A DNA stretch of 22,180 nt from CAYLZW01 sp964388085. Its GTDB lineage: Bacteria; Myxococcota; UBA727; CAYLZW01. The stretch covers positions 1-22,180 of the forward strand of contig CAYLZW010000069.1 of the NCBI GenBank assembly GCA_964388085.1, written 5' to 3'. The notes beneath the pieces were generated by a model. The model made no database searches, was not told where the DNA came from, and saw nothing but the letters and a program-made list of their open reading frames with translations. Both the position numbers and the translations under genes were made by a program. Positions 1 through 9,044 of the stretch are shown in pieces. Within the stretch, counting starts at the first letter, position 1. Each line of letters opens with the position of its first letter.

Positions 1-2
1 GG

Positions 3-959
<957 letters not shown>

Positions 960-1017
960 CTCGAGCGCCTTCCATGCGGCTCTGCGGCTTTGCGTGAAGT
1001 TGTTCTCGACAGCGCGA

Positions 1018-1947
1018 CTATCGACCCTTGAACCACTCGAAGGTCTGCCTGAGCCCGTCGTCGAGCGGGGTGCTCGGACGGAAGCCACAGGCCTCCTCGA
1101 GCTTGGCGGCGTCGATGACGCTGCGTCGCTGCTCGCCCTTGCGTTCGGGAGCGTGCCGCGGCTTCGCGTCCTTCCCCGAGATGGCGATGAGCTTCGCCGC
1201 GAGCTCGTTCACGTCGGTCTCTTTGCCGGTGCCGACGTTGAAGCCACCGGTGAGGCCGTGCTCGAGGGCGTTCAGGTTTGCCTTCACGACGTCGGCGACG
1301 AAGGTGTAGTCGCGCGTCTGGCCGCCGTCGCCGAAGATGGTCAGCGGCTCTCCGCGCAGCAGCCGGCCGCAGAAGATCGCGACCACGCCGGCCTCTCCGT
1401 GCGCGTCCTGGCGCGGGCCGTAGACGTTCGCGTAGCGCAGCGAGGTCCACTGAAAGCCGTACATGCGCGAGAACAGATCGAGGTACATCTCGCTGACGGC
1501 CTTCGCGAGGCCGTATGGGCTCTCGGGCTTGACCGCGTGATCCTCGCGGGCGGGGAAGGTGTCCTGCTCGCCGTACATGGCGCCGCCCGATCCGGCGAAC
1601 AGCATGTGCCGCAGCGCGCCGCCCTTGCGCGCGGCTTCGGCGACGCGGACCAGCCCGACGAGGTTCACGTCGGTGTCGTAGGCGGGATCCTCGACGGACT
1701 TGCGCACGTCCATCTGGGCGGCCTCGTGGAACACGACCTCGGGCTGAAAGTCGGTGATGGCCTCGCTCGCCTCGGGCGAACGCACGTCGGCCTGAACGAA
1801 GCGCGCGTCGGCGTTCAGGTTCTCGCGCTTCCCCGACACGAGGGAGTCGAGCACGACGACGTCGTGCCCCGCCGCGACGAGCGCGTCGCTGAGGTGGGAG
1901 CCGATGAAGCCGGCGCCGCCGGTGACGAGGATCTTTCTGCGCTTCAT
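1018..1947 (-). CDS. NAD-dependent epimerase/dehydratase (UDP-glucose 4-epimerase-like, extended SDR)
   Basis: A 309-residue cytoplasmic short-chain dehydrogenase of the extended type, likely acting on a nucleotide sugar. The N-terminus has the Rossmann motif TGGAGFIGSHL followed by the acidic end of strand two (VVVLDSL). The catalytic elements are an active-site loop (GSGGAMYGE) and YGLAKAVSE, which is the YxxxK pair. The substrate-binding part has RYANVYGPRQ and the late GDGGQTRDYTFVAD motif typical of GalE and related 4-epimerases. I chose ATG 1947 because the Rossmann strand begins four residues later; an upstream GTG at 1980 would add 11 residues before it. With glmS next door a role in surface polysaccharide precursors is plausible, but the exact substrate (UDP-Glc, UDP-GlcNAc or another) cannot be told from sequence. 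Confidence 0.9.
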   Translation of the reverse strand: MKRRKILVTGGAGFIGSHLSDALVAAGHDVVVLDSLVSGKRENLNADARFVQADVRSPEASEAITDFQPEVVFHEAAQMDVRKSVEDPAYDTDVNLVGLVRVAEAARKGGALRHMLFAGSGGAMYGEQDTFPAREDHAVKPESPYGLAKAVSEMYLDLFSRMYGFQWTSLRYANVYGPRQDAHGEAGVVAIFCGRLLRGEPLTIFGDGGQTRDYTFVADVVKANLNALEHGLTGGFNVGTGKETDVNELAAKLIAISGKDAKPRHAPERKGEQRRSVIDAAKLEEACGFRPSTPLDDGLRQTFEWFKGR

Positions 1948-2078
1948 CCGCGGCAGCCTACCAGCGCGGATGTGGCGCACAGCCGCAAAGCGACGGCGCC
2001 TGCCTACATGTAAGAGCCTTGCTCACCACCTCTCGCCCGATGCGGGATCACCGCTCCGACACGTACGTTTTTGGGCTC

Positions 2079-2084
2079 GGAGGT
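2079..2084 (+). promoter_or_regulatory. Ribosome binding site fixing the start at 2088
   Basis: GGAGGT lies three bases before ATG 2088. It supports this start over the upstream in-frame one at 2019, which would bury the signal peptide 23 residues inside the protein. Confidence 0.6.
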
Positions 2085-2087
2085 GTC

Positions 2088-4136
2088 ATGCGCGCTGCCC
2101 TCTGCCCTACATCTGGTCTCGCCCTCGTCGGCTCGCTGGTCCTCGCCTGCCAGCCGGCGCTCGAACCGGCGCCCGGGGAGGGACCAGCGGACGGCGCGAC
2201 GGCGCGCGGCATCTACCTGCCGGTCACGCCGATGACGTCCCGCGCGCTCGCGAGCGACCCCGGAGCTCTCGCCCTCGACCAACCCCTGCCTATCTACCTG
2301 CACCGCCACGGGGGCACGTACTTCGGCGGCCAGGACGACTCGGCGCAGAACCGCTCCATCGTCGTCGGCAACGGCTCCGCCACCCTGAGCGCGTTCGCGG
2401 GCGGGGACGCGGTGTGGAGCGACCTGAAGGACTGCGTCGTCGACCAGTTCGCGCGCTTCAACGCGTACATCACCGACGTCGAACCGCAGGGCGGTGACTA
2501 CATCGAGGCCGTCGTCGGCGGCACGCCGCAGCAGGTCGGGCTGCCGCAAGGCGTCGGCGGCGTGGCGCCCATCGACACCTTCCAGTGCAACATCATCCCG
2601 AGGGCCATCGTGTACGTCTTCTCGGGCGCGCTGCCGAACGACGCGCAGGTCTTGTGCGAGGTGGCCGCACAGGAGATCGCGCACGCGCTCTCGCTCGACC
2701 ACGAGATGCTGTGCGAAGACCCGATGACCTATCTGAGCGGCTGCGGCGCCAAGACGTTCCAAGACCAGGCCGCCTCTTGCGGCGAGTTCTCGGCGCGCGA
2801 ATGTGACTGCGGGCGCCCGAGCCAAAACTCGGTGCAGCTCTTGTACGAGAAGCTCGGTCCGAGCGACGGCAGCACCCCCACTCCGCCTCCCCTCGACGAC
2901 CAAGGCCCGCCGAGCGTCGCCATCGCCTCGCCGTCCGACGGCGCGGTGCTCCCCCCGAACTCCGCCATGGAGGTCGTGGCCACCGCCGACGACGACAGCG
3001 GCGTCGCCAGCGTCGAGCTCGTCTGGGAGCACACCGGCGACGTCTTCCCCTGCCCCGTCGTCGGACAGGGCTTCCGTTGCCAGCTCGAGGGCGGCAGCTA
3101 CGTGTGGGAGCTGAACGTCGGCACCGGCGCGCGCACGTTCCAGGTCCGCGCCCGCGACGTGGCCGGCAACGTCGTCGAGACCCCGGCGCACACGATCTCG
3201 CTCGACGAGAGCGGCGGCGTGCCGGTGGATCCGGTGCAGGACGCGGCCGCGCCCGAGGCAGAGCTCGTGAGCCCGGCCGACGGCGCCGTGCTCTCGGCCA
3301 ACGCGGTCATCGAGATCATCGCCTCGGTCACCGACGACGTGGACGTCGCCAGCGTCGAGCTCGAGTGGGACTACAACGACGTCGTGCTGCCCTGCCCGGT
3401 CCAGCAGCAGGCCGTCACCTGCTCGCGCCAGGGCTCGACCTACCGCTGGCAGGTGAACGTCGGCACCGGCGAGCGCACCTTCCGGGTCCGCGCCACGGAC
3501 GGCGCTGGGCGGGTGACGACGACACCCTCGCGCACCATCAGCCTCAGCGAAGGGGCCGTGCTGCCCCCCGAGGACGACGACTACGAGGACAACGACACCT
3601 GGGACACGGCCACGACGCTGCCCTGCTCGAGCGGGCTCGACCTGGAGCTGGCGGAGGGCGACGTGGACTGGCTGCGGGTGTCCGCGGCTCCCGGCGTGAG
3701 CGTGACGGCGCAGCTCCGCTCCCTCGACGGAGCGGCGCTATCGCTCACGCTCGCCAGCGGGCCGCGCAGCGTCGATGTGCTGGCGCAGGCGGAGACCAGC
3801 GACACCGTCGACGTCAGCGGTACGACGACGACCAGCTTCGTGGGCATCCGCGTCGAGTCGGCCGGCGGCGCGGGGAGCTATCGCGTCGTCGCCACGTGCA
3901 CGGCGCCGAGCGACGACGGCACGCCGAACCCGCCCCCGGCGGACGACGGCAGCGGGGGCGATCTGCAGGATCCGCCGCACGCGGCGGACGGTCCCAACGT
4001 CGACGTCGGCGGCACCCGCGTCACGCTGCGCGAGGTGGAGGCCCGCTCCGGCTGCTCGAGCTCGCGCGGCGGCGACGCGCTCTCATGGAGCTTCGCCGGC
4101 CTGCTGCTCCTCCTCGTGCGACGGCGGCGTCGCTGA
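2088..4136 (+). CDS. Surface lipoprotein with degenerate metzincin motif, two Ig-like repeats, PPC-like domain and MYXO-CTERM tail
   Basis: A 682-residue exported protein of unknown function. Residues 1-21 form a lipoprotein signal ending LVLAC-Q, so Cys21 would be lipidated. Residues about 160-260 resemble a zinc metalloprotease core. The motif QEIAHALSLDH (195-205) is followed by a Met-turn-like DPMTYL (211-216), but the first zinc ligand of HExxHxxxxxH is Gln. Several paired Cys follow. Two near-duplicate Ig-like repeats lie at about 274-374 and 388-488, sharing SPxDGAVL, ASVEL, NVGTG and RTFxVRA. A domain resembling bacterial pre-peptidase C-terminal (PPC) modules follows at about 498-604, with an EDNDTWDTAT start. 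The C-terminus (654-682) has GCSSS, a short hydrophobic helix and RRRRR, matching the MYXO-CTERM sorting pattern. Having both an N-terminal lipobox and a C-terminal sorting tail is notable. It probably acts at the outer surface; catalysis is doubtful. Confidence 0.85.
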   Translation: MRAALCPTSGLALVGSLVLACQPALEPAPGEGPADGATARGIYLPVTPMTSRALASDPGALALDQPLPIYLHRHGGTYFGGQDDSAQNRSIVVGNGSATLSAFAGGDAVWSDLKDCVVDQFARFNAYITDVEPQGGDYIEAVVGGTPQQVGLPQGVGGVAPIDTFQCNIIPRAIVYVFSGALPNDAQVLCEVAAQEIAHALSLDHEMLCEDPMTYLSGCGAKTFQDQAASCGEFSARECDCGRPSQNSVQLLYEKLGPSDGSTPTPPPLDDQGPPSVAIASPSDGAVLPPNSAMEVVATADDDSGVASVELVWEHTGDVFPCPVVGQGFRCQLEGGSYVWELNVGTGARTFQVRARDVAGNVVETPAHTISLDESGGVPVDPVQDAAAPEAELVSPADGAVLSANAVIEIIASVTDDVDVASVELEWDYNDVVLPCPVQQQAVTCSRQGSTYRWQVNVGTGERTFRVRATDGAGRVTTTPSRTISLSEGAVLPPEDDDYEDNDTWDTATTLPCSSGLDLELAEGDVDWLRVSAAPGVSVTAQLRSLDGAALSLTLASGPRSVDVLAQAETSDTVDVSGTTTTSFVGIRVESAGGAGSYRVVATCTAPSDDGTPNPPPADDGSGGDLQDPPHAADGPNVDVGGTRVTLREVEARSGCSSSRGGDALSWSFAGLLLLLVRRRRR

Positions 4137-4184
4137 GCCTCCTTCCTCCTCGCGTTGCGCGCGCGAGTTGGTAGAACGCCGTCT

Positions 4185-4874
4185 GTGAAGCTCGCGCTCT
4201 TCGACGTCGACGGCACCCTCCTCTCCTGCGGCGGCGCGGGCATGCTCGCCATGGGGCGCACGGCGGCCGCGCTGTTCGACGGACGCCTCTCGTTCGACGG
4301 CGTGAGCCCCGCCGGCAGCATGGATCCCGTGCTGTTCCGGGAGGCGCTCGAGCGCGCGGACGCACACGACCTCAGCGGCGAGCACGATCGCTTTCGCGAC
4401 CACTACCTCGCCCAGCTCGAGCTCGCGCTCGAGGAGCGCCGTCGTCATACGCGGCTGATGCCGGGCGTACGCGAGCTGCTCGACGAGATCCTGCGAGACC
4501 GCCAGGAGCGCGTGGTGCTCGGCATGCTGACGGGCAACTACGGACCGGCCGCCGCGCTCAAGCTGCGCAGCGTGGAGCTCGACATCGGCTGGTTCCGCGT
4601 CACCGCGTTCGGCGACGAGGCCGAGACCCGACCCGGGCTCGTGGAGGTCGCGCTCGAGCGCTGCGAGCAGCTCCTCGGCGCGCGGCCCTTGGGTGACGAC
4701 GTGCTCGTCATCGGGGACACGCCGAAGGACGTCGCCTGCGCCGCCGCGCACGGCTGCGCGTCGCTCGCGGTCTGCACCGGGCGCTACGGGCGCGCGGAGC
4801 TCGAGGCCGCCGGCGCCACGCGCGTCGTCGAGGATCTGTCGGATCCCGCCGTCTTCTGGCAGCTCGTGCGCTGA
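4185..4874 (+). CDS. HAD-superfamily hydrolase (phosphoglycolate phosphatase-like)
   Basis: A 229-residue cytoplasmic phosphatase of the haloacid dehalogenase superfamily. Motif I is FDVDGTLL at 6-13 with nucleophile Asp7 and acid/base Asp9. Motif II is the Thr of MLTGN at 116. Arg149 sits where the motif III basic residue is expected, and motif IV is GDTPKD at 177-182. A helical C1 cap lies between motifs I and II. GTG 4185 is preferred because the first beta strand begins immediately after it; a TTG 30 bases upstream would add a non-homologous extension. The Shine-Dalgarno sequence is weak. The substrate is unknown: the family covers phosphoglycolate, beta-phosphoglucomutase-like and other small phosphates. 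It lies 48 bases after the surface lipoprotein gene, with no clear functional link. Confidence 0.88.
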   Translation: MKLALFDVDGTLLSCGGAGMLAMGRTAAALFDGRLSFDGVSPAGSMDPVLFREALERADAHDLSGEHDRFRDHYLAQLELALEERRRHTRLMPGVRELLDEILRDRQERVVLGMLTGNYGPAAALKLRSVELDIGWFRVTAFGDEAETRPGLVEVALERCEQLLGARPLGDDVLVIGDTPKDVACAAAHGCASLAVCTGRYGRAELEAAGATRVVEDLSDPAVFWQLVR

Positions 4875-4961
4875 GCCTCCCCTGCGCCTCCGAGCGCCGA
4901 GAGCCCGCTTGCCACCGCCTTTGAGACGCGGGAGGTTGCGCGCGACCCTGTCGGAGGATGC

Positions 4962-6620
4962 ATGTCGCGCTCTGCTCTCTTCCTCGCGCTCATGGTGGCG
5001 TCGCTCGTCTCCCTCACGGGCTGCGGTAGCTGCACCGGCACGCCGTCCGGTACCGACGCCGGCACCAGCGCCGACGCCAGCTCCCTCGACGACGACAGCG
5101 GGACGCCGGTCGGTGAAGGCGAGGGCGAGGGTGAGGGCGAGGGTGAGGGCGAGGGCGAGGGCGAAGGCGAGGGCGAGGGCGAGGGCGAAGGAGAGGGCCC
5201 GAGCGACGCTGGGGACAGCGACGGGGGCGACGGCGCCGACGCTGGTGGCAGCGTCGACGCTGGCCCGGTCTGCGCCGATGACGGTGACTGCTCGCTCGGC
5301 GAGCTCTGCTTGCAGGGCGCCTGTACTCCCGGGTGCAACGACTTCCGCGACTGTCCCGCGGGCGCGCCGGTGTGTGACGACGGCGCGGGCGCGAACGGCG
5401 CTTGTGTGCAGTGCGTCGACGCCGCGACCGACTGCGAGGACGGCGAGGTGTGCGCGGCGGGCAGCTGCGTCGCCGGCTGCAGCGCGGCCGACACCGACTG
5501 CGACGACGGCGTGTGTGACACGGCCGCCGGGCACTGCGTCGGCTGCCTCGAGGACACGCACTGCGAGGTGGGCGAGATCTGTGCGGAGCAGGCTTGCGTG
5601 TCCGGCTGCCGCGACAGCCGCGACTGCGCCGAGGGACAGGTCTGCAGCGGCGAGAACGAGTGCGTGGTCGGCTGCGATCCGCTCGACGACAGCTGCCCGG
5701 CCGGCACGCACTGTGACGCCACGCTGGCCGACTGCGTGCTCGGCTGCGACGACGACGACGCACGCTGCGGTGAAGGGCAGACTTGCGTGATGGACGGCAG
5801 CGCGTGGGTGTGCCGCGACGCCTGCGGCGTCGACGCTCCCTGCGACGCCGGCGAGATCTGTCTCTCCGGGAGCTGCGTGGCCGGCTGCCAGGACGACGAC
5901 GACTGTGGCGGCGCGACGCGCATTTGCGATACCGCCGGTGGCACGCCCGGGACCTGCGTCGCCTGCCTCGCCGACGACGACTGCTTGGGCTTCAACCAGG
6001 GTGTGGCCGCGTGCAACGAGGTGACGCGCACCTGCCTGGCCGCGTGCCTCGACGTCGGCGACGGCTGCTTCGGCGGCACCGTCTGCAAGGACGACGACAT
6101 CTGCGTGGCGTGTCTCGAGGACGACGACTGTGACGACGGCGAGACCTGTGACACGGTGACGAACGTCTGCGTGTCTCCGCCCGCCGGCTTGTGCGGCGCC
6201 TGCACCAGCGACGACGACTGCGCCGCGGGGGGCCTCTGTAACTTCATCGCCTACGGCGCGACCGGGCTGTTCGGCGACAACGCCTGCGGCCTCGACTGCA
6301 CGACTGCACCCTGTCCGCAGGGCTTCACCTGCGAGTTCGTCGGCGAGCCGGCGCGGGGCAAGCAGTGCCTGCCGGCGAGCAGCGTCGTCGAGCACCCCAC
6401 CTGCTCGGCGTACAATGACGTCGTCACGGACAAGTCCTGCTCGTACGACTTCCAGTGCGGCGCCTCGCAGGACGACGGCCTGTGCGTGGACCTCGGCCCG
6501 GGCGACGCGCAGTGCACCCTGCCCTGCACGACGGCGGCGGACTGTCCGGCCGACTACACCTGCGCCGCTCCCCCCGCCGACACGGACGTCCCCGGCGTGT
6601 GCGCGCCGACGGCGCCGTAG
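4962..6620 (+). CDS. Cys-rich repeat lipoprotein with Gly-Glu linker
   Basis: A 552-residue predicted outer-membrane or surface lipoprotein of unknown function. The signal peptide ends SLTGC, making Cys21 the lipidated residue. An Asp/Ser/Thr stretch is followed by an uninterrupted Gly-Glu alternation (residues 51-79), a flexible acidic spacer. From about residue 105 the protein consists of Cys-rich modules of about 20-40 residues with the pattern C-x-D-x-D-C-x-x-G-x-x-C-x(4-8)-C, repeated more than ten times. They contain many Asp pairs (DDDDC, DDDDCDDGETC) that could bind calcium. Such modules are common in myxobacterial secreted proteins. GGAGG at 4953-4957 supports ATG 4962. The last about 75 residues are a more individual Cys-containing domain. 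No enzyme motif is visible; a structural or adhesive role is only a guess. Confidence 0.85.
   Translation: MSRSALFLALMVASLVSLTGCGSCTGTPSGTDAGTSADASSLDDDSGTPVGEGEGEGEGEGEGEGEGEGEGEGEGEGEGPSDAGDSDGGDGADAGGSVDAGPVCADDGDCSLGELCLQGACTPGCNDFRDCPAGAPVCDDGAGANGACVQCVDAATDCEDGEVCAAGSCVAGCSAADTDCDDGVCDTAAGHCVGCLEDTHCEVGEICAEQACVSGCRDSRDCAEGQVCSGENECVVGCDPLDDSCPAGTHCDATLADCVLGCDDDDARCGEGQTCVMDGSAWVCRDACGVDAPCDAGEICLSGSCVAGCQDDDDCGGATRICDTAGGTPGTCVACLADDDCLGFNQGVAACNEVTRTCLAACLDVGDGCFGGTVCKDDDICVACLEDDDCDDGETCDTVTNVCVSPPAGLCGACTSDDDCAAGGLCNFIAYGATGLFGDNACGLDCTTAPCPQGFTCEFVGEPARGKQCLPASSVVEHPTCSAYNDVVTDKSCSYDFQCGASQDDGLCVDLGPGDAQCTLPCTTAADCPADYTCAAPPADTDVPGVCAPTAP
5112..5198 (+). repeat. Gly-Glu coding hexamer repeat (GGNGAR)n
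   Basis: Twenty-nine codons alternating Gly and Glu, built from GGCGAG with GGCGAA, GGTGAG and GGAGAG variants. It forms the linker of the Cys-rich lipoprotein. The near-perfect hexamer makes the stretch prone to length change in frame. Confidence 0.95.
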
Positions 6621-6636
6621 CGTCGATCACACACCG

Positions 6637-6641
6637 GGAGG
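6637..6641 (+). promoter_or_regulatory. Ribosome binding site fixing the start at 6647
   Basis: GGAGG within GGGAGGGG sits five bases before GTG 6647. The frame is open for about 190 bases further upstream, but that part overlaps the Cys-rich lipoprotein gene and encodes Arg-rich shadow sequence, so this site decides the start. Confidence 0.75.
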
Positions 6642-6646
6642 GGCGC

Positions 6647-8242
6647 GTGGCGGAGCGATCAGAGGCGCCGAAGGAGAGCACGCTCGCGCGCCTCCGCGTG
6701 CCGGTGCTCACGTTCTTCGTCGCCTGTGGGCTCGGGCTGGCGTTCGGCGCGCGGCTCGGTCTCATCCTGCCGCCGGAGGGGCTGAGCGCGAGCGGCCTCG
6801 CCGTCGCCGGCGTCGTCATCGTCATGGCCGCGAGCTGGATGTTCGAGGGGCTGCCCATCGCCGCCACGGCGCTCTTGCCCCTCGTGCTGCTGCCGGTGCT
6901 CGGCGTCTCCGAGGGCAAGACCGTCGCGCGCTCCTACATGAGCAGCGCGATCATGCTGTTCATGGGCGGCTTCTTTTTGGCCAAGGGGCTCGAGCGCTGG
7001 GGGGTGCCGCAGCGCATGGCGCTCGTCGTGTCGCGCTGGGCGTCGGGCTCCGCCGTGCGGCTCGTCGTCGGGCTCATGGCCTTCACGACGCTGCTCTCCA
7101 TGTGGGTGAGCAACACGGCGACGACGCTGATCATGATCACCGTCGCCCTCGCCGCCATCTCGCGCGCGCGACTCTCGCCGCGCAACAAGCCCGAGGACGT
7201 CAAGCGCTTCTCGTACGCGCTCGTCCTCGGCATCGCCTACGCGGCGAACGTAGGAGGGCTCGGCACCCCGGTGGGCACGCCCCCGAACGTGATCATGCTC
7301 GGGCTGCACAAGCAGCTCTCCCCGCTGGCTCCGCAGATCAGCTTCCTCGAGTGGATGGTCCTCGCGCTGCCCGTCGTCGTCGTCATCGTCCCCATCATCG
7401 CGTTCCTGCTCATCAAGGTGCTCACGCCCTTCCCGAGCACGCTCGACATCGGACAGGGCGACGAGGGGGCGCTCCCTCCTCTCGGCAGCGGCGGCCGGCG
7501 CGCGCTGGCCATCTTTCTCCTCGTCGCCGTGGCGTGGGTGCTGCGGGCCGACATCGACCTCGGCCCCCTCGTGCTCCCCGGCTGGGCGGGGCTGCTCGGC
7601 CTGCGCGGCTTCGTCGACGACGGCGTGGTCGCCATGGCCGGCGTCGCGCTGATGTTCGCCTGCCCGTCGGGCGAAGGGCGCGTGAGCGGTGCGGTGCCGG
7701 CCGGCCTCAGCGAGGGCCCGGTGTCGCTCGCGAGACGCCTGCACCTGCTCGCCACCGACGAGCGCGTGCTCACCTGGGAGACGGCGAACACCATCCCCTG
7801 GTACATCGTCGTGCTGTTCGGCGGCGGGCTGGCGCTCGCCGACGCCTTCGGCGTGTCCGGTCTCTCGACGTGGATGGGCGATCAGCTCGTCTGGCTGCAC
7901 GGCGCGCCGCCCTGGCTCATCGTGTTCGCGCTCTGCTTCGGCATGTCCCTGCTCACCGAGGTCACGTCGAACACCGCCACCACGACGCTGGTGCTGCCCG
8001 TGTTGTTCGCGACGGCGGAGCCCCTCGGCGTGCCGCCCCTCTTGCTCATGTGGCCGGCGACGCTGTGCGCGTCCGCGGCGTTCATCCTGCCCATCTCGAC
8101 GCCGCCGAACGCGATCGCGGCCGGCGCCGTGGACATGAAGCCGATCGAGATGGCGCGCGTCGGCGTCGGCCTCAACATGATCGCCGTCGTCTTGGTCACC
8201 GCCGTCACCATGCTGTGGATGGCGCCTCGTCTCGGGCTCTAG
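6647..8242 (+). CDS. DASS (SLC13) family sodium-coupled anion/dicarboxylate transporter
   Basis: A 531-residue inner-membrane carrier with about a dozen hydrophobic segments. It has the family's inverted-repeat signatures: SNT at 155-157 in WVSNTATTLIM and again at 441-443 in TSNTATTTLVL. Each repeat also has a Pro-Pro-Asn element, GTPVGTPPN (206-214) and PISTPPN (482-488). In characterised members these hairpins bind sodium and the carboxylate or sulfate substrate. The substrate (C4-dicarboxylate, citrate, sulfate or other) cannot be assigned. A hydrophilic loop at about 340-375 separates the two halves. The gene starts 26 bases after the Cys-rich lipoprotein stop, so the two could be cotranscribed, although a functional link is not obvious. 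A small hairpin follows the stop. Confidence 0.92.
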   Translation: MAERSEAPKESTLARLRVPVLTFFVACGLGLAFGARLGLILPPEGLSASGLAVAGVVIVMAASWMFEGLPIAATALLPLVLLPVLGVSEGKTVARSYMSSAIMLFMGGFFLAKGLERWGVPQRMALVVSRWASGSAVRLVVGLMAFTTLLSMWVSNTATTLIMITVALAAISRARLSPRNKPEDVKRFSYALVLGIAYAANVGGLGTPVGTPPNVIMLGLHKQLSPLAPQISFLEWMVLALPVVVVIVPIIAFLLIKVLTPFPSTLDIGQGDEGALPPLGSGGRRALAIFLLVAVAWVLRADIDLGPLVLPGWAGLLGLRGFVDDGVVAMAGVALMFACPSGEGRVSGAVPAGLSEGPVSLARRLHLLATDERVLTWETANTIPWYIVVLFGGGLALADAFGVSGLSTWMGDQLVWLHGAPPWLIVFALCFGMSLLTEVTSNTATTTLVLPVLFATAEPLGVPPLLLMWPATLCASAAFILPISTPPNAIAAGAVDMKPIEMARVGVGLNMIAVVLVTAVTMLWMAPRLGL

Positions 8243-8247
8243 GGCTT

Positions 8248-8263
8248 GTCCCGTTTTGGGGAC
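8248..8263 (+). terminator. Small hairpin after the transporter gene
   Basis: GTCCC and GGGAC form a 5-bp stem around GTTTTG six bases after the stop codon. There is no downstream T tract, so it is only a weak terminator candidate. Confidence 0.25.
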
Positions 8264-8383
8264 GCTTTGACACGCTCGCCGCGCAGCCTTCGCACCCGAT
8301 GCGCGGCGCCGCGGAAGCACATCGGGCGCTTGCTCGCGGGCACGGCGGAGCTATGTTCCTCTGCGTACAGTCCCTCTCCGTAC

Positions 8384-8389
8384 AGGAGG
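8384..8389 (+). promoter_or_regulatory. Ribosome binding site fixing the start at 8395
   Basis: A perfect AGGAGG lies five bases before GTG 8395. This outweighs the in-frame ATG at 8353, which lacks such a site. Confidence 0.8.
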
Positions 8390-8394
8390 CAGCC

Positions 8395-9036
8395 GTGACG
8401 CAGCGTGAACAGTGGCGGATCGACGACGATGACGACGAGGACGGCGAGGAGAACGAAGGCGGCGAGCAGGCCCCCGGCGGCTTCTCGTACGGCCGCATGA
8501 CGCAGAAGCTGCTCGAGTCGCGCATCCTCATCGTCGCCGAGGTGGTCACCGACAAGCTCTACCGGCGCATCGCGTCCATGGTGACGGTGCTCGAGGCCAT
8601 GGAGCCGCAAAAGCCCATCACCGTCTACGTGAATTCACCCGGTGGCTCCGCCGACTCCGGCTTCGCGATCTACGACCTGCTGCGCTTCTGCTCCTGCCCC
8701 ATCACGACGGTCGCGAACGGCGTGGTGGCCTCGTCGGCGGTGCTCATCTATCTCGCGGGCGACGACCAGAAGCGCTTCGCGTTGCCCTCGTCCCGCTTCC
8801 TGCTGCACCAGCCGTCGACGTCGACGCGCGGTCAAGCGGCCGACATCGAGATCACCGCGCGCGAGATCATGAAGATCCGCGAGCGCTACAACAAGATCGT
8901 CGAGCGCCACACCGGCACCCCAGCGGAGAAGGTGCAGAAGGACGCTGACCGCGACTTCTGGCTGAACGCGGGCGAGGCCAAGGAGTACGGCCTCGTGAAC
9001 AAGATCATCGAGAAGCGCAGCGATATGCCTCGCTGA
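8395..9036 (+). CDS. clpP: ClpP-family serine protease subunit with acidic N-terminus
   Basis: A 213-residue ClpP-like proteolytic subunit, expected to form barrel-shaped oligomers fed by an AAA+ partner such as ClpX. The catalytic triad is complete by alignment to E. coli ClpP: Ser113 in GVVASSAV, His138 in LLHQPS and Asp187 in DADRDFWL. The oxyanion strand NSPGGSADSGFAIYDLL and the handle region QAADIEITAREI are well conserved. Differences from housekeeping ClpP are an acidic N-terminal patch (five Asp then Glu-rich, residues 10-24) in place of the usual propeptide and axial-loop sequence, and Ser-Ser where most have Ser-Met. No clpX or tig gene is adjacent, which suggests an extra paralogue rather than the main clpP-clpX locus. 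Its unfoldase partner is unknown. Confidence 0.88.
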   Translation: MTQREQWRIDDDDDEDGEENEGGEQAPGGFSYGRMTQKLLESRILIVAEVVTDKLYRRIASMVTVLEAMEPQKPITVYVNSPGGSADSGFAIYDLLRFCSCPITTVANGVVASSAVLIYLAGDDQKRFALPSSRFLLHQPSTSTRGQAADIEITAREIMKIRERYNKIVERHTGTPAEKVQKDADRDFWLNAGEAKEYGLVNKIIEKRSDMPR

Positions 9037-9044
9037 CGCGTGCG

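Noticed and set aside
2004..2087. Palindrome TACATGTA near 2004 as an operator
   Set aside because: It is a single 8-base site upstream of the surface lipoprotein gene, with no second copy and no promoter elements around it.
4155..4184. TTG start for the HAD hydrolase
   Set aside because: It adds ten basic residues before the first strand of the fold; GTG 4185 gives the usual family start.
4083..6395. Long minus-strand open frame (770 codons) opposite the HAD and Cys-rich genes
   Set aside because: Its translation is repetitive Ala/Val/Arg/His-rich sequence and it covers two well-supported genes on the other strand. High GC removes stop codons from shadow frames.
8251..8264. 14-base match between the region after the transporter gene and the start of the 21115 gene
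   Set aside because: CCGTTTTGGGGACG appears in both places, but one match of this length is expected by chance in a window of this size and composition.
6415..8394. Upstream extension of the ClpP open frame
   Set aside because: The part before 8395 is Arg/Ala/His-rich shadow of the transporter gene. The AGGAGG site fixes the real start.
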